Source: Streptomyces uncialis
Lineage (GTDB): Bacteria; Actinomycetota; Actinomycetes; Streptomycetales; Streptomycetaceae
Reading direction: 5' to 3'
Assembly: GCF_036250755.1 (NCBI RefSeq)
Contig: NZ_CP109583.1
Span: 4,216,001 to 4,280,000, forward strand
Length of the DNA stretch: 64,000 nt
A program made the translations under genes and the position numbers. Position 1 is the stretch's first letter; every line of letters starts with the position of its first letter. Positions 8,366 to 17,000 of this stretch are shown in pieces. A model generated the notes under the pieces. It ran no database searches. It had not been told where the DNA came from and worked only from the letters and a program-made list of their open reading frames with translations.

Positions 8366-8895
8366 CGGGTCGCCTTCGCTTGCGCTTCCGAGGTCTGTCC
8401 GGGTGGACGCACCTGTTTCCTGTGCCGTCGCTCGGTGGTTTTGCGCAGTTCCCCGCGCCCCTTTGGGGCGCACCCGGCCGGTTCTTCGGGTCGGTGCCGG
8501 TCGGGATTCTCCGTCCTCGATCCGACACGCTCGGTACGACGTCCAGCGGAGCTACTGAAGAGCATCGGAGTCTGCGAGCAGAGATTCCCGCCCACCCCCT
8601 CCCGCAGCAGTGCGACTGCGAGAGGAAGGGGGTGCCCCTTAAGGGGCGCGGGGAACTGCGCAAAAGACGAAGGTGGACCCGCACCCGAAGAGCGACCGAG
8701 CGGGGCAGCACCCAGGGGCGCGGGGAACTGCGCACCCACGGACGTACCCGCACGGGAACAAGTACGCCCAGGCGGGGAACCTCAGAAGCGCAAGCGAAGG
8801 CGGCCTGCGGGGAACTGCGCACCCACGGACGTACCCGCACGGGGACAAGTACGTCCAGCCGGACGGACCTCGGAAGCGCAAGCGAAGGCGACCTG
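8366..8895. repeat. Repeat locus R1, complete inverted composite element
   Basis: This fills the whole interval between two convergent stop codons. Its ends are inverted copies: GGTCGCCTTCGCTTGCGCTT at 8369 and the reverse complement ending at 8893, extending ~38 bp with two mismatches. Inside are one left arm (GCGCAGTTCCCCGCGCCCC near 8443), a ~190-bp core, and three right arms (near 8643, 8705 and 8808). The left arm runs into a perfect hairpin GCGCCCC-TTT-GGGGCGC (8455-8471). No frame shows coding character. Confidence 0.85.
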
Positions 8896-9681
8896 TCAGG
8901 GGACGGCGACCGTGGTGGGGGCGGACGTGGTCGGCGCGGTGGTGGACGTGCCGCCGTAGGTGTAGCGGTACGTGGTGGTGCGGGTCGGGCGGACCGTCAC
9001 CGTGGCCTCGCCCCCCGCACCGGTCCGCAACGACTTCACGGAGGTCCAGGACCCACCGTCCTTGCGCTGGAGGGTCACCCGCTGCCCCCCGTACGCGGCG
9101 TCACGCCCCTTGTTCCAGTCGGCACGTCGCAGATCGGCCGTGACCTTGACCGGCTTGCCCGGCCGCACGGCCTCGGGCGCCGCGTCCGTGGCGAGCCGCG
9201 CGGCCCGCTTCAGCCGCACCGTCCGGTAGCGGTCGTCGGAGGCGTACCCGTCGTCCCGGGCGGTGGCCTCCACGTACAACTGCCAGTCGCCCGCGAGATG
9301 GTTGGACCCCTGGAGGTCCAGCGTCGGGTCGACGGTGAAGCGGAGGGTGCAGACGGCCGCGCCCGGTGCCGTGTCGGCGCAGGAGCCCTCGTTGGTGTCG
9401 GGGTAGAGCATGCCGTCGATGTGCTCGGCGCTGTTCCCGCGCCACAGCCACGCGTAGGCGTCCCGGATCCCGGCGGAGTCCTCGGCCCGCACCGACATGG
9501 TGAAGTGCTTCTTCGCGGTGGAGCCCACCACGATGTCCTTGCCGCCGTTGACGTCGACCCCGGTGACCCGGGTACTCGCGCCCGGCCCCTGCGCCGCGGC
9601 GACGGGCCCGGAGGCGGGTCCGGTCAGCGTGGTCAGGGCCAGCGCACCGGTGAGGGCGGTGGCGGCGGCACGGATACGCAT
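8896..9681 (-). CDS. Secreted paralogue 1 (DUF5707-like tandem family)
   Basis: A 261-residue protein from ATG 9681. The signal peptide MRIRAAATALTGALALTTLT ends near an A-A-A-Q site. The mature part has an N-terminal beta domain opening TGVDVNGGKDIVVGSTAKKH, a Cys pair (C-x9-C, around CADTAPGAAVC), and a C-terminal Ig-like beta domain (RLATDAAPEAVRPGKPVKVT to the Tyr-rich TTTYRYTYGGTST). It is the most divergent of five tandem paralogues on this strand (8896-13769). I recall this layout as DUF5707; function unknown, probably an exported or cell-wall-associated protein. Its stop codon abuts repeat locus R1 with no gap. Confidence 0.8.
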   Translation of the reverse strand: MRIRAAATALTGALALTTLTGPASGPVAAAQGPGASTRVTGVDVNGGKDIVVGSTAKKHFTMSVRAEDSAGIRDAYAWLWRGNSAEHIDGMLYPDTNEGSCADTAPGAAVCTLRFTVDPTLDLQGSNHLAGDWQLYVEATARDDGYASDDRYRTVRLKRAARLATDAAPEAVRPGKPVKVTADLRRADWNKGRDAAYGGQRVTLQRKDGGSWTSVKSLRTGAGGEATVTVRPTRTTTYRYTYGGTSTTAPTTSAPTTVAVP

Positions 9682-9772
9682 GGGTCCCCCAGGGAGGTCG
9701 GCCGGAGCCCGGTCGGGTTCCTGGAGCCTAGTGCGCACCCGTCCCGCGGGCATCCCCTCCGATCGGCGGGAA

Positions 9773-9809
9773 CCCGTACGGCGGGGGCGTCGTGTCCCCG
9801 CCGTACGGG
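9773..9809 (-). terminator. Strong terminator hairpin after secreted paralogue 2
   Basis: CCCGTACGGCGGGG (9773-9786) and CCCCGCCGTACGGG (9796-9809) are perfect 14-bp arms around a 9-nt loop, 11 bp past the stop codon of the 9821-10624 gene on the reverse strand. Confidence 0.8.
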
Positions 9810-9820
9810 AGGCCGGCGAC

Positions 9821-10624
9821 TCAGCGCACGTCGACGAAGTCCGCCTTCGACGTGACACCGGCGGTGGTGGCCGTACCCGGGTAGCTGAGGCGGAAGTCAC
9901 CGTCGGCCGTGGGCTTCGTGGTGGTCCTCACCTTGCCCCGGCTGTCCGCCTTGACCGTCTTCACGGTCCGCCAGGTGCTGGTGCCCTTCTTCTTGAACTG
10001 GAGCTTCACGGCGCTGCTGGCGACACCGTTGTACTTGTGGGTGTTCCAGTCGGCGCGGGTCAGGGAGCCCGAGACGGTGAGAGCGTCGCCCCGGCGGACC
10101 GGCTCCGGTGTCGCGTCGGCGGTCAGCTTCGCCGCCCGCTTCACCTGGTGGGTGGCGTACTTCTGCCGCTCCACGGCGCCGTCATCCATGCTGTCGGCCG
10201 CGACCGCCACATGCCACTTGCCCGCGCCCGCGTTGGTGAGGTCGAACAGGCCCTCCGGCGACTTCGGGTCGGCGACGACCTTCAACGTGCAGGTGGACGT
10301 GGTGTCGCTGCTCTGGACGCAGTCGCCCATGCGGATGTCCGGCATGAGGATCGTCTGCGGGTTGTCGGCAGAGGTACCGCCACGCCACAGGGCGGCGAGG
10401 GCGACCGCGATGCCCGAGTCGTCCGTCGCGGTGACCTTGATGGTGAACGTCTTCTTGGAGACGCCGACCACGAGGTCCTTGCCGCCGTTGACGGTCACCT
10501 TGGTGATCTTCGGCGGGGTGGCGCGGCTCGCGGAGGCGCGGTCGTCGGCCTGGGCGGCGGTGCCGGTCAGTGCGGTCAGCGCCAGAGCGCCGGTGGTCAG
10601 CCCTGCAAATACACGAGTTCGCAT
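9821..10624 (-). CDS. Secreted paralogue 2 (DUF5707-like tandem family)
   Basis: A 267-residue protein with signal peptide MRTRVFAGLTTGALALTALT and probable cleavage after AAQA. Domain order matches its neighbours: N-terminal ITKVTVNGGKDLVVGVSKKT, then LAALWRGGTSADN, a C-x9-C pair (CVQSSDTTSTC), and the C-terminal Ig-like unit KLTADATPEPVRRGDALTVS through LQFKKKGTSTWRTVKTVKAD to the terminal DFVDVR. The short C-terminal Asp-x-Val-Asp-Val-Arg ending is shared by paralogues 2-5 but not 1. It has its own terminator at 9773-9809, so the members are probably transcribed separately. Confidence 0.85.
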   Translation of the reverse strand: MRTRVFAGLTTGALALTALTGTAAQADDRASASRATPPKITKVTVNGGKDLVVGVSKKTFTIKVTATDDSGIAVALAALWRGGTSADNPQTILMPDIRMGDCVQSSDTTSTCTLKVVADPKSPEGLFDLTNAGAGKWHVAVAADSMDDGAVERQKYATHQVKRAAKLTADATPEPVRRGDALTVSGSLTRADWNTHKYNGVASSAVKLQFKKKGTSTWRTVKTVKADSRGKVRTTTKPTADGDFRLSYPGTATTAGVTSKADFVDVR

Positions 10625-10812
10625 ACGTTCCCCTGGGTACGGGACGGTCGGCGGCTGCGGAACATCCGTCCGCAGGCGGCTGTCGACCGGATCCCGGTGG
10701 TCTGGATGAGGAGTCCGTGGACTCCATGGGACGCGGTGGGCGCCACGCCCGGACGGGTCAGAGGTCCCGTGAAGGTCCGTCCGGGCGGGGCTGCCCCCGC
10801 GAGGTTCGGGAA

Positions 10813-10830
10813 GGACCGGGCGACCGGTCC
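10813..10830 (-). terminator. Terminator hairpin after secreted paralogue 3
   Basis: GGACCGG, loop GCGA, CCGGTCC (7-bp perfect arms with a GNRA-type loop), 12 bp past the stop codon of the 10843-11667 gene on the reverse strand. Confidence 0.6.
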
Positions 10831-10842
10831 CCCGCGCTACGG

Positions 10843-11667
10843 CTAGCGGACGTCCACGAAGTCGGCGACCGACGTCGCGGAACCGGTGGTGCCGGAACCG
10901 CCGTACGTGAAGCGGTAGTCACCGTCGGCCGAGGCCTTGACGGTGGTCTTCACGGTGCCACGGCTGTCGGCCTTGACCGTCTTCACGGTCGTCCAGGCGC
11001 CGGCGCCCTTCTTCTTGTACTGGAGCTTCACCGAGTTGCTGGCGAAGCCGTTGTACTTGAGGTTGTCCCAGCTCGCCCGGGTGAGCGCGCCGCTGATCGT
11101 GAGGGTCTTGCCCTTCTTGACCGGCTCGGGCGTCGCGTTGGTCGTGAGCTTCGCCGCGCGCACCACCTTGGCGCTCTTGTAGTTCAGGTTCTCGGCGACG
11201 GTCTTGTCCTCGCCGTCCGCCTCGAACCTGATCGCCGCCGCGAGGACCTTCCACGTTCCCGCGTCCTGGTTGGCGAGGTCGGCCTTCGGGTCGGCCACGA
11301 CGGTGTACTTGCAGGTGGCCGTGGTCGCGGTGCGCTTGCACGGGTCGTGATCGACCAGCGTGTCGGGCACCAGTACCGCTGACGGGTTGTTCACGGTGCC
11401 GCGATACAGAGCGGCCACGGCCAGGGTCACGCCCTTCCTGTCCGACGCGCTGACCTCGACGGTGAACTTCTTCTTGGACGTGCCGACGGCGATGGTCTTG
11501 CCGCCGTTGACGGTCACCTTGGTGATCTTGCCCGTGGCGGCGGCCGTGGGGGCCGCGAACCGCGCAAGGGCGCCGGAGTCACCGTCGGACGCGTGTGCGG
11601 CCGGGACGGCGAGGACGGAAAGGGCCAGAGCGCCGGTCAATACGGCGGCAGAGGCGCGAGTGCGCAT
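10843..11667 (-). CDS. Secreted paralogue 3 (DUF5707-like tandem family)
   Basis: A 274-residue protein starting at ATG 11667 (MRTRASAAVLTGALALSVLA), not at the upstream in-frame codons, because the signal peptide begins here and ends at AAHA. Mature domains: ITKVTVNGGKTIAVGTSKKK, VAALYRGTVNNPS, a Cys pair CKRTATTATC (C-x8-C), then the Ig-like unit KLTTNATPEPVKKGKTLTIS to VADFVDVR. It is closest to paralogue 4 in both domains. A 14-bp inverted repeat is centred 57 bp upstream of the start. Exported, function unknown. Confidence 0.85.
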   Translation of the reverse strand: MRTRASAAVLTGALALSVLAVPAAHASDGDSGALARFAAPTAAATGKITKVTVNGGKTIAVGTSKKKFTVEVSASDRKGVTLAVAALYRGTVNNPSAVLVPDTLVDHDPCKRTATTATCKYTVVADPKADLANQDAGTWKVLAAAIRFEADGEDKTVAENLNYKSAKVVRAAKLTTNATPEPVKKGKTLTISGALTRASWDNLKYNGFASNSVKLQYKKKGAGAWTTVKTVKADSRGTVKTTVKASADGDYRFTYGGSGTTGSATSVADFVDVR

Positions 11668-11716
11668 ATGTGTTTTTCCCCAGGTGCTGTGCGGCTCGCC
11701 GGCCCGGCACGCCACC

Positions 11717-11730
11717 CCCCAATACTGGGG
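11717..11730. promoter_or_regulatory. Conserved upstream palindrome of secreted paralogue 3
   Basis: CCCCA-ATAC-TGGGG lies 49 bp upstream of the start. The same element with a different centre occurs at exactly the same distance before paralogue 5 (13819-13832). Confidence 0.5.
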
Positions 11731-11857
11731 CGTGCCCGTGTCCGGCGACCCGGTTCGGTCATGGAGCCGTACCGGCTCCACCCGCGAAGACCGCGTCGGC
11801 GGGCGAAAGGTTGTACGAAAACACGCATCTGCCGCGAGGCGGGATGCCGCCACCGCC

Positions 11858-11887
11858 GACGGGGATGAGGATTCCTCCGGTCCCGTC
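11858..11887 (-). terminator. Candidate terminator after secreted paralogue 4
   Basis: GACGGG and CCCGTC form the outer stem, with GAGGA and TCCTC inside, in the 30 bp at 11858-11887. It lies 35 bp past the stop codon at 11923. Confidence 0.5.
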
Positions 11888-11922
11888 GGCGGCGGCGCCC
11901 GTCACACGGTGGGTCGTGTACG

Positions 11923-12747
11923 TCAGCGCACGTCGACGTAATCCGCGCCGGAGTTGACCGCCGGGGTGGTCGAGGTGCCGGCGAAGCTGTAACGGAACGA
12001 GCCGTCAGCGGTCGCCTTGACCGTGGTCTTCAGGTTGCCGCGGCCGTCGCTCTTGACGGTCTTGACCGTGCTCCACGCGGTCGAACCGCGCTTCTGGTAC
12101 TGGAGCTTCACCGGCTGCGAGGTGTAACCCGCGTACTTCTCGATGTCCCAGTTGGCACGGGTCAGAGCACCCGTGACCGTCAGGGTCTTGCCCTTCTTGA
12201 TCGGCTCGGGAGCCGCGTTGACCGTGAGCTTGGCCGCGCGCAGCACCTTGGCGCTCTTGAAGTTCTCCACCAGGGCGACGGGCTGGAAGGTGCCGTCGAT
12301 CGCCATCGCGGCGACCTTCCAGGACCCCGCGTACTTGTTCGCCAGCTTCGTCCGCGGGTCGGCCGTGACGGTGTACTTGCAGGTGGCCGTGGTGGCGGTG
12401 TACTTGCACGGGTCGGCGGTCCCCGTGTCGTCCTCCTCCAGGAACACGTCCGGGTTGTCGAAGTCGTTGCCGCGCCACAGGGCGGCGACGGCAAGGAGTA
12501 CGCCCGCCTCGTTCGACGCGCTGACCTCGACGGTGAACTTCTTCTTGGACGTGCCGACGGCGACGGGCTTGCCACCGTTGACGGTCACCTTGGTGATGTT
12601 CCCCGCGGCGCTGGAGGACGCCGCGAACGGCGTCGGCAGGTCGGCGGGAACGCGGGAGTCACCGCCGGACGCGTGCGCGGCCGGGACCATCAGGGCGGAA
12701 AGGGCCAGAGCGCCGGTGGTTAAGGCGGCGGAAGCGCGAGTTCGCAT
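11923..12747 (-). CDS. Secreted paralogue 4 (DUF5707-like tandem family)
   Basis: A 274-residue protein from ATG 12747: signal peptide MRTRASAALTTGALALSALM ending at AAHA, then NITKVTVNGGKPVAVGTSKK, an acidic VFLEEDDTGTADPC stretch, the Cys pair CKYTATTATC, and the C-terminal Ig-like unit beginning KLTVNAAPEPIKKGKTLTVT. Its last ~100 codons differ from those of paralogue 5 at only about six nucleotides over roughly 300 bp (11923-12230 against 13002-13309), whereas the N-terminal halves are far apart. This shows gene conversion or very recent partial duplication. It otherwise has the same exported two-domain layout as its neighbours. Confidence 0.85.
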   Translation of the reverse strand: MRTRASAALTTGALALSALMVPAAHASGGDSRVPADLPTPFAASSSAAGNITKVTVNGGKPVAVGTSKKKFTVEVSASNEAGVLLAVAALWRGNDFDNPDVFLEEDDTGTADPCKYTATTATCKYTVTADPRTKLANKYAGSWKVAAMAIDGTFQPVALVENFKSAKVLRAAKLTVNAAPEPIKKGKTLTVTGALTRANWDIEKYAGYTSQPVKLQYQKRGSTAWSTVKTVKSDGRGNLKTTVKATADGSFRYSFAGTSTTPAVNSGADYVDVR

Positions 12748-13001
12748 AGGTGTTGTCCCCAGGTGCTGTGGGGCCGCTGGCCCGGCACGCCACCGTCCGA
12801 TACGGGGGTGTGCCTGTGTCCGGCGACCCGGTTCGGTCGTGGAGCCGTACCGGCTCCACCCGCTCAGACCCAGCGGACGGCCGCCTGGTTGCAGGAAACG
12901 CGTACGCGCCGCGACATGGAAGGGCGCCGCCGCCGAAGGGGAGAGTGTTCCTCTGGCCCCGATGGCGGCAGCGCCCGTCATACGCTGCGGGTCGTGGTGC
13001 G

Positions 13002-13769
13002 TCAGCGCACGTCGACGTAGTCCGCGCCGGAATTGACCGCCGGGGTGGTCGAGGTGCCGGCGAAGCTGTAACGGAACGAACCGTCAGCGGTCGCCTTGAC
13101 CGTGGTCTTCAGGTTGCCACGACCGTCGCTCTTGACGGTCTTGACCGTGCTCCACGCGGTCGAACCGCGCTTCTGGTACTGGAGCTTCACCGGCTGCGAG
13201 GTGTAACCCGCGTACTTCTCGGTGTCCCAGTTGGCACGGGTCAGAGCACCCGTGACCGTCAGGGTCTTGCCCTTCTTGATCGGCTCGGGAGCCGCGTTGA
13301 CCGTGAGCTTCGAGAGACGCTGGAGGCGCCAGCTCTTGATGTTGTGCGAGTCGTACGACGACTCGTAGTCGGTGGAGTTGAGGCTCACCTCGGTCCGCCA
13401 GGTGGTGGCGTCGGCGTTCTCCAGGTCGTAGTACGGGTCGACCGGGAAGGTGGCCTTGCAGTTGGAGGTGGTGGCCGAGGTCTCCTTGCAGGTGTTGCCG
13501 CCGAACTCGTTGGGCAGCATGATGCCGCCGCCGTTACGCGTTACCACGATGCTTGCGTCCGGCTCGATGTTCGCGCTGTGGCTGGCCGTGAACGTGATCG
13601 TGAAGACCTTCTGGGCCGTGGTGCCCACGACGACGTCCTTGCCGCCGTTGACCTTGATGTTGGTCAGCTTGATGGCCTCGGCGGCCGGAGCGGCCTGGGC
13701 GGCCGGGACGGCCAGCGCAGAGACGGCCAGGGCGCCGGTGACGACGGCGGCGGATACGCGGATGCGCAT
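13002..13769 (-). CDS. Secreted paralogue 5 (DUF5707-like tandem family)
   Basis: A 255-residue protein from ATG 13769 (MRIRVSAAVVTGALAVSALA), with a signal peptide ending near AAQA. The N-terminal domain (LTNIKVNGGKDVVVGTTAQK) resembles paralogue 1 as much as paralogues 3 and 4. The Cys pair is C-x8-C (CKETSATTSNC). The C-terminal half is almost identical to paralogue 4, and the boundary is abrupt at LSKLTVNAAPEPIKKGKTLT. The chimaeric pattern points to conversion of the Ig-like domain only. It is the first gene of the array in transcription order. Confidence 0.85.
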   Translation of the reverse strand: MRIRVSAAVVTGALAVSALAVPAAQAAPAAEAIKLTNIKVNGGKDVVVGTTAQKVFTITFTASHSANIEPDASIVVTRNGGGIMLPNEFGGNTCKETSATTSNCKATFPVDPYYDLENADATTWRTEVSLNSTDYESSYDSHNIKSWRLQRLSKLTVNAAPEPIKKGKTLTVTGALTRANWDTEKYAGYTSQPVKLQYQKRGSTAWSTVKTVKSDGRGNLKTTVKATADGSFRYSFAGTSTTPAVNSGADYVDVR

Positions 13770-13818
13770 GAATTCCCCAAGTAAATCCAGGGGCTGACGA
13801 GCGGCCGCACACGCCACC

Positions 13819-13832
13819 CCCCAATTCTGGGG
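13819..13832. promoter_or_regulatory. Conserved upstream palindrome of secreted paralogue 5
   Basis: CCCCA-ATTC-TGGGG, 49 bp upstream of the start at 13769. The flanks CGCCACC and GCG match those at 11710-11732. Before paralogue 4 the equivalent position has CCGT-CCGAT-ACGG, different bases but still an inverted repeat. Confidence 0.5.
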
Positions 13833-14045
13833 CGCGGGGCCACCGGAAAGCCCGGGTCGGTCCGTTGAGCCGGATGACTCAACGGACAAGACACACCATG
13901 CCATTGAACGGTTGCATCCGTCCACAAGATTTTGTCGCGTGAGCCGAGTTAACACCGATCGCAGGGTGACGCGAGGCCCGGCTCCGGGGTCGGGGCCGGG
14001 CCCCGGAGCGGTGGTCGGGGTCGCGCGGGAGGGGCGGTCGGGACG

Positions 14046-17000
14046 TCAGTCGAACCAGCGGTCACGGGCCAGTTCGTCGGTACGGGTCGGGTCCTCCAGC
14101 AGCGCGGCGACCTCGAAGCGGCGGGGCCACTGACCGGCCGCCCAGGCGAGACCGGCCGCGACACCCTCCAGCGTCGCCGCGTGCACGACCCCTTCGGCCG
14201 TGCGGTGCCAGTCGAGTTCCACGTCCCCGACGAACAGTTCCTCGTGCTCGGTGTACGTGGCCGGGACCGACGCGCCCAGCAGGACCCGTACCGGCTCCGG
14301 GGTCGTCCGCACCACACCGTCGTCCGACACGTCCCCCGTGACCACCGCGCCCAGGCGCCGCACCTGGAACAGTTCGGCGAGGTCGGCGGCCCGGGACGGG
14401 CTGACCGGCAGCAGCGGCAGCCCGGCGGCCAGCGGCAGCAGGTCCGGGGAGTCCGCGACCACGGCGGTGGCCGCGTCCACGACGGTGACCCGGCCGTCGA
14501 CCACGGCCCGCAGCTCGTCCGGCAGCGTCACCTGGTCCGGCTCCAGCTCGGCCAGCGCCCCGTACAGGGCGTGGAGTTGGGCGGTGGTGACATCGCGGTC
14601 CGGGTCCGCGAGGCGTTCGAGGAGTTCGGCGGCGCCCCCCGGCTCGTCCAGCAGCGCGGCGACCGAGGTCCGCACCCCGAGGGCCGCGAGGACCTGCTCG
14701 TCGTCGAAACCGGCCGCGTCGGCGGACTCGTACAGCCCGGCGAGCAGCGGGTCGCTCCCGGCCGCGCGCAGCCCCGCCGGACGGCGGCCCTCCAGGACGG
14801 GGTGGCCGCGCAGCCACCAGGCCGTGTACGGGCGGACGCTCTGCACGCGGCCGTCCGGCAGCAGCACCCGCACCCGCTGGGTGAGGGCGTCCCGCAGCGG
14901 CGGCCGGGACAGCAGGGCGAGGGCCTCGGGCCAGCGGTCGTCGTCCACCAGGTCCAGGTCGCGGACGGCGATCAGCTCGGCGGCGACCGGCGGGACGGGG
15001 GTGTCCGGGAGCCCGTCCAGCAGGTCCTCGCACCACACGTCGACGGCGTCCAGCAGGCCCGCGTCGTCGGACTCGGCGAAGTCCCCCTCGCGGGGCTCCA
15101 GTTCGTCCGGGTCGAGGACCACGTCCATGGCGCGGACCAGCGCGAAGTCGGCGAGGACCCCGCAGGCGGCGAGCGGCTGCGCGCCCCAGCGTTCGGCGAG
15201 CTCCGCGTCCACGGCCGCCAGTTCGCCCTCGCGGACGACCTGCGCGAACGGGCTGCCCGGCAGGACCAGCTCACCCGCCGGAGCGGGTTCGCCGTCCTCG
15301 TCGGTGAGGGCCAGCGCGCCGAGCCACGGCTCGTCGCCCGGGGCGAGCGCCGCGTCCCGGACCAGGCCGAGGACGAGCTCCGCGAGCTGTTCCGCGTCGG
15401 GCGGGCCGCCGGCGCCGGGGGCGCCGGACTCGTCGGGGAACGGGTCGTCGTACCAGGCCTCGTCGTCCATCGACGCCGCGACGGCGGCCCTGACCTGCGG
15501 GGTCGTGAGCACCGCGCGGGGGGTCGCCGGGAGGGCGCCCAGCTTCTCCAGCAGCGGGTGCGCCGCGTCGGGGTGGGCGACCTTCAGACCGAGCCGGGCG
15601 AGCGCGGCGGGACCGCCACCGCCCGGCTCCGGCCCGGTGCCCGCGCCCTGACCGGGGACGGGCAGCAGGATCTGCCGGGGCCCGATCGTGGTCCGGCCGT
15701 CGGCGAGCGGCACCGGCAGGCCCGTCAGCCGGTCCGGGTCGACCCCGGCCAGGCTGTCGTACAGCCGCCACCACCACTCGGGGTCGCGCTCCAGCCCGGC
15801 CAGCCGGTCGACCGCGTCGGTCAGCGGAACCCGGGCCACACCCAGGGTGCGCAGCTCGGCGCGGCGTTCCAGCCCGGCGGGCAGCAGGCTCGGCAGCACC
15901 TCCGAGAGGACCCGTACGGTGTCCGCGCCCGCGCCCTCCACGAGTTCGGCGTCCCGGGGGCGCAGCGCGTGCCTGTCGGGGCCGCGGGTGGTGGTGCCGT
16001 CGTCCCATCCGCCGGGTGCGGCGTCGTCCCCGTGCGGGGTGCGGTCGGGGTCGGCGGCGGGCGGCAGGAACGCGGTGCGGGGCAGCCGCTCCAGGACGGC
16101 CGCGCGCAGCGCCCCGTCGAGTTCGGCGCGGCCCAGCGGGCCGGGGACCAGATCGACGATCCCGGGGCCCACCGGGCGCCAGTCGGCGAGGAGTTCGGCG
16201 TAGGCGTCGGCGGCGCGGGTCACCAGGAAGTCGGTCAGCGGGCCCGGGGCGGCGTGGCGGCGGGTGGGGTCCAGCGGGAACGACGCGATCAGCAGGGCCG
16301 GTACGCCGAGGGGTTCGTCGCTCGGGGTCGGCGCGTGCAGTACGGGCGCGGTGCGCGGCGGACGGGGGGCACCGGCGTCGTCCACGGGCACCGCCCAGGT
16401 CACCGACCAGTGCGGACGCAGACGTTCCTCGGTGGGACGGCCGGTCAGCAGATCGGCGGTCAGCGCGCCGGCACGGGCGACGGTACGCCAGCGGGTGGTG
16501 CCGTCACGGCTGTCCTCGATCACCGTGTACGGGGTGTCCGTACGGCGGCCGAGGGTCCGTACGGAGCCGTCCGGCAGCTCCACGGTCACCTCGGCGAGGC
16601 CCGGGAGGGTGAGCAGCAGGGCCTCGTCGATCCCGGTGAGGAGCCGTTCGGCGAGGTCACGGGCGGCGGCGTCACGCAACGGCATGACGACGACCGTGTC
16701 GTAGGGGTCCGGTACGGGGCCCTCGGCGGGGAACGGGAGCCTCAGCAGCGGGACATGGCCCTCGCGGCGGCGCAGTTCGTCGTCGAGGCTGCCGGTACGG
16801 GGGGCGGTGTCCTTGCCCTTGCCGGTGCCCGTGTCCGTGGCCTGTACGGCGGTCTCGGCGGCGAGGGCGCGGGCCTCGGTGAGGGACCAGCGGACGCCGC
16901 CCGCGCGGCTGAGGACGGCGGGCTCGTCGGTGACGGCGAGCACGGCGGCGAACCCGACGCCGAAGCGGCCCACCGCGCCCCGCGCGTCGTCGTCGCGCTT

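Noticed and set aside
8366..8895. Insertion sequence or MITE with target-site duplication
   Set aside because: There are inverted ends but no transposase, no clear flanking direct repeat and several copies of internal arms; a non-autonomous element remains possible but is not shown.
8896..9900. Extended starts for the secreted paralogues (for example to 9900, 11853, 12981 and 13955)
   Set aside because: The signal peptide with its basic M-R-x-R head begins at 9681, 11667, 12747 and 13769; upstream sequence holds palindromes and terminators, not conserved protein.
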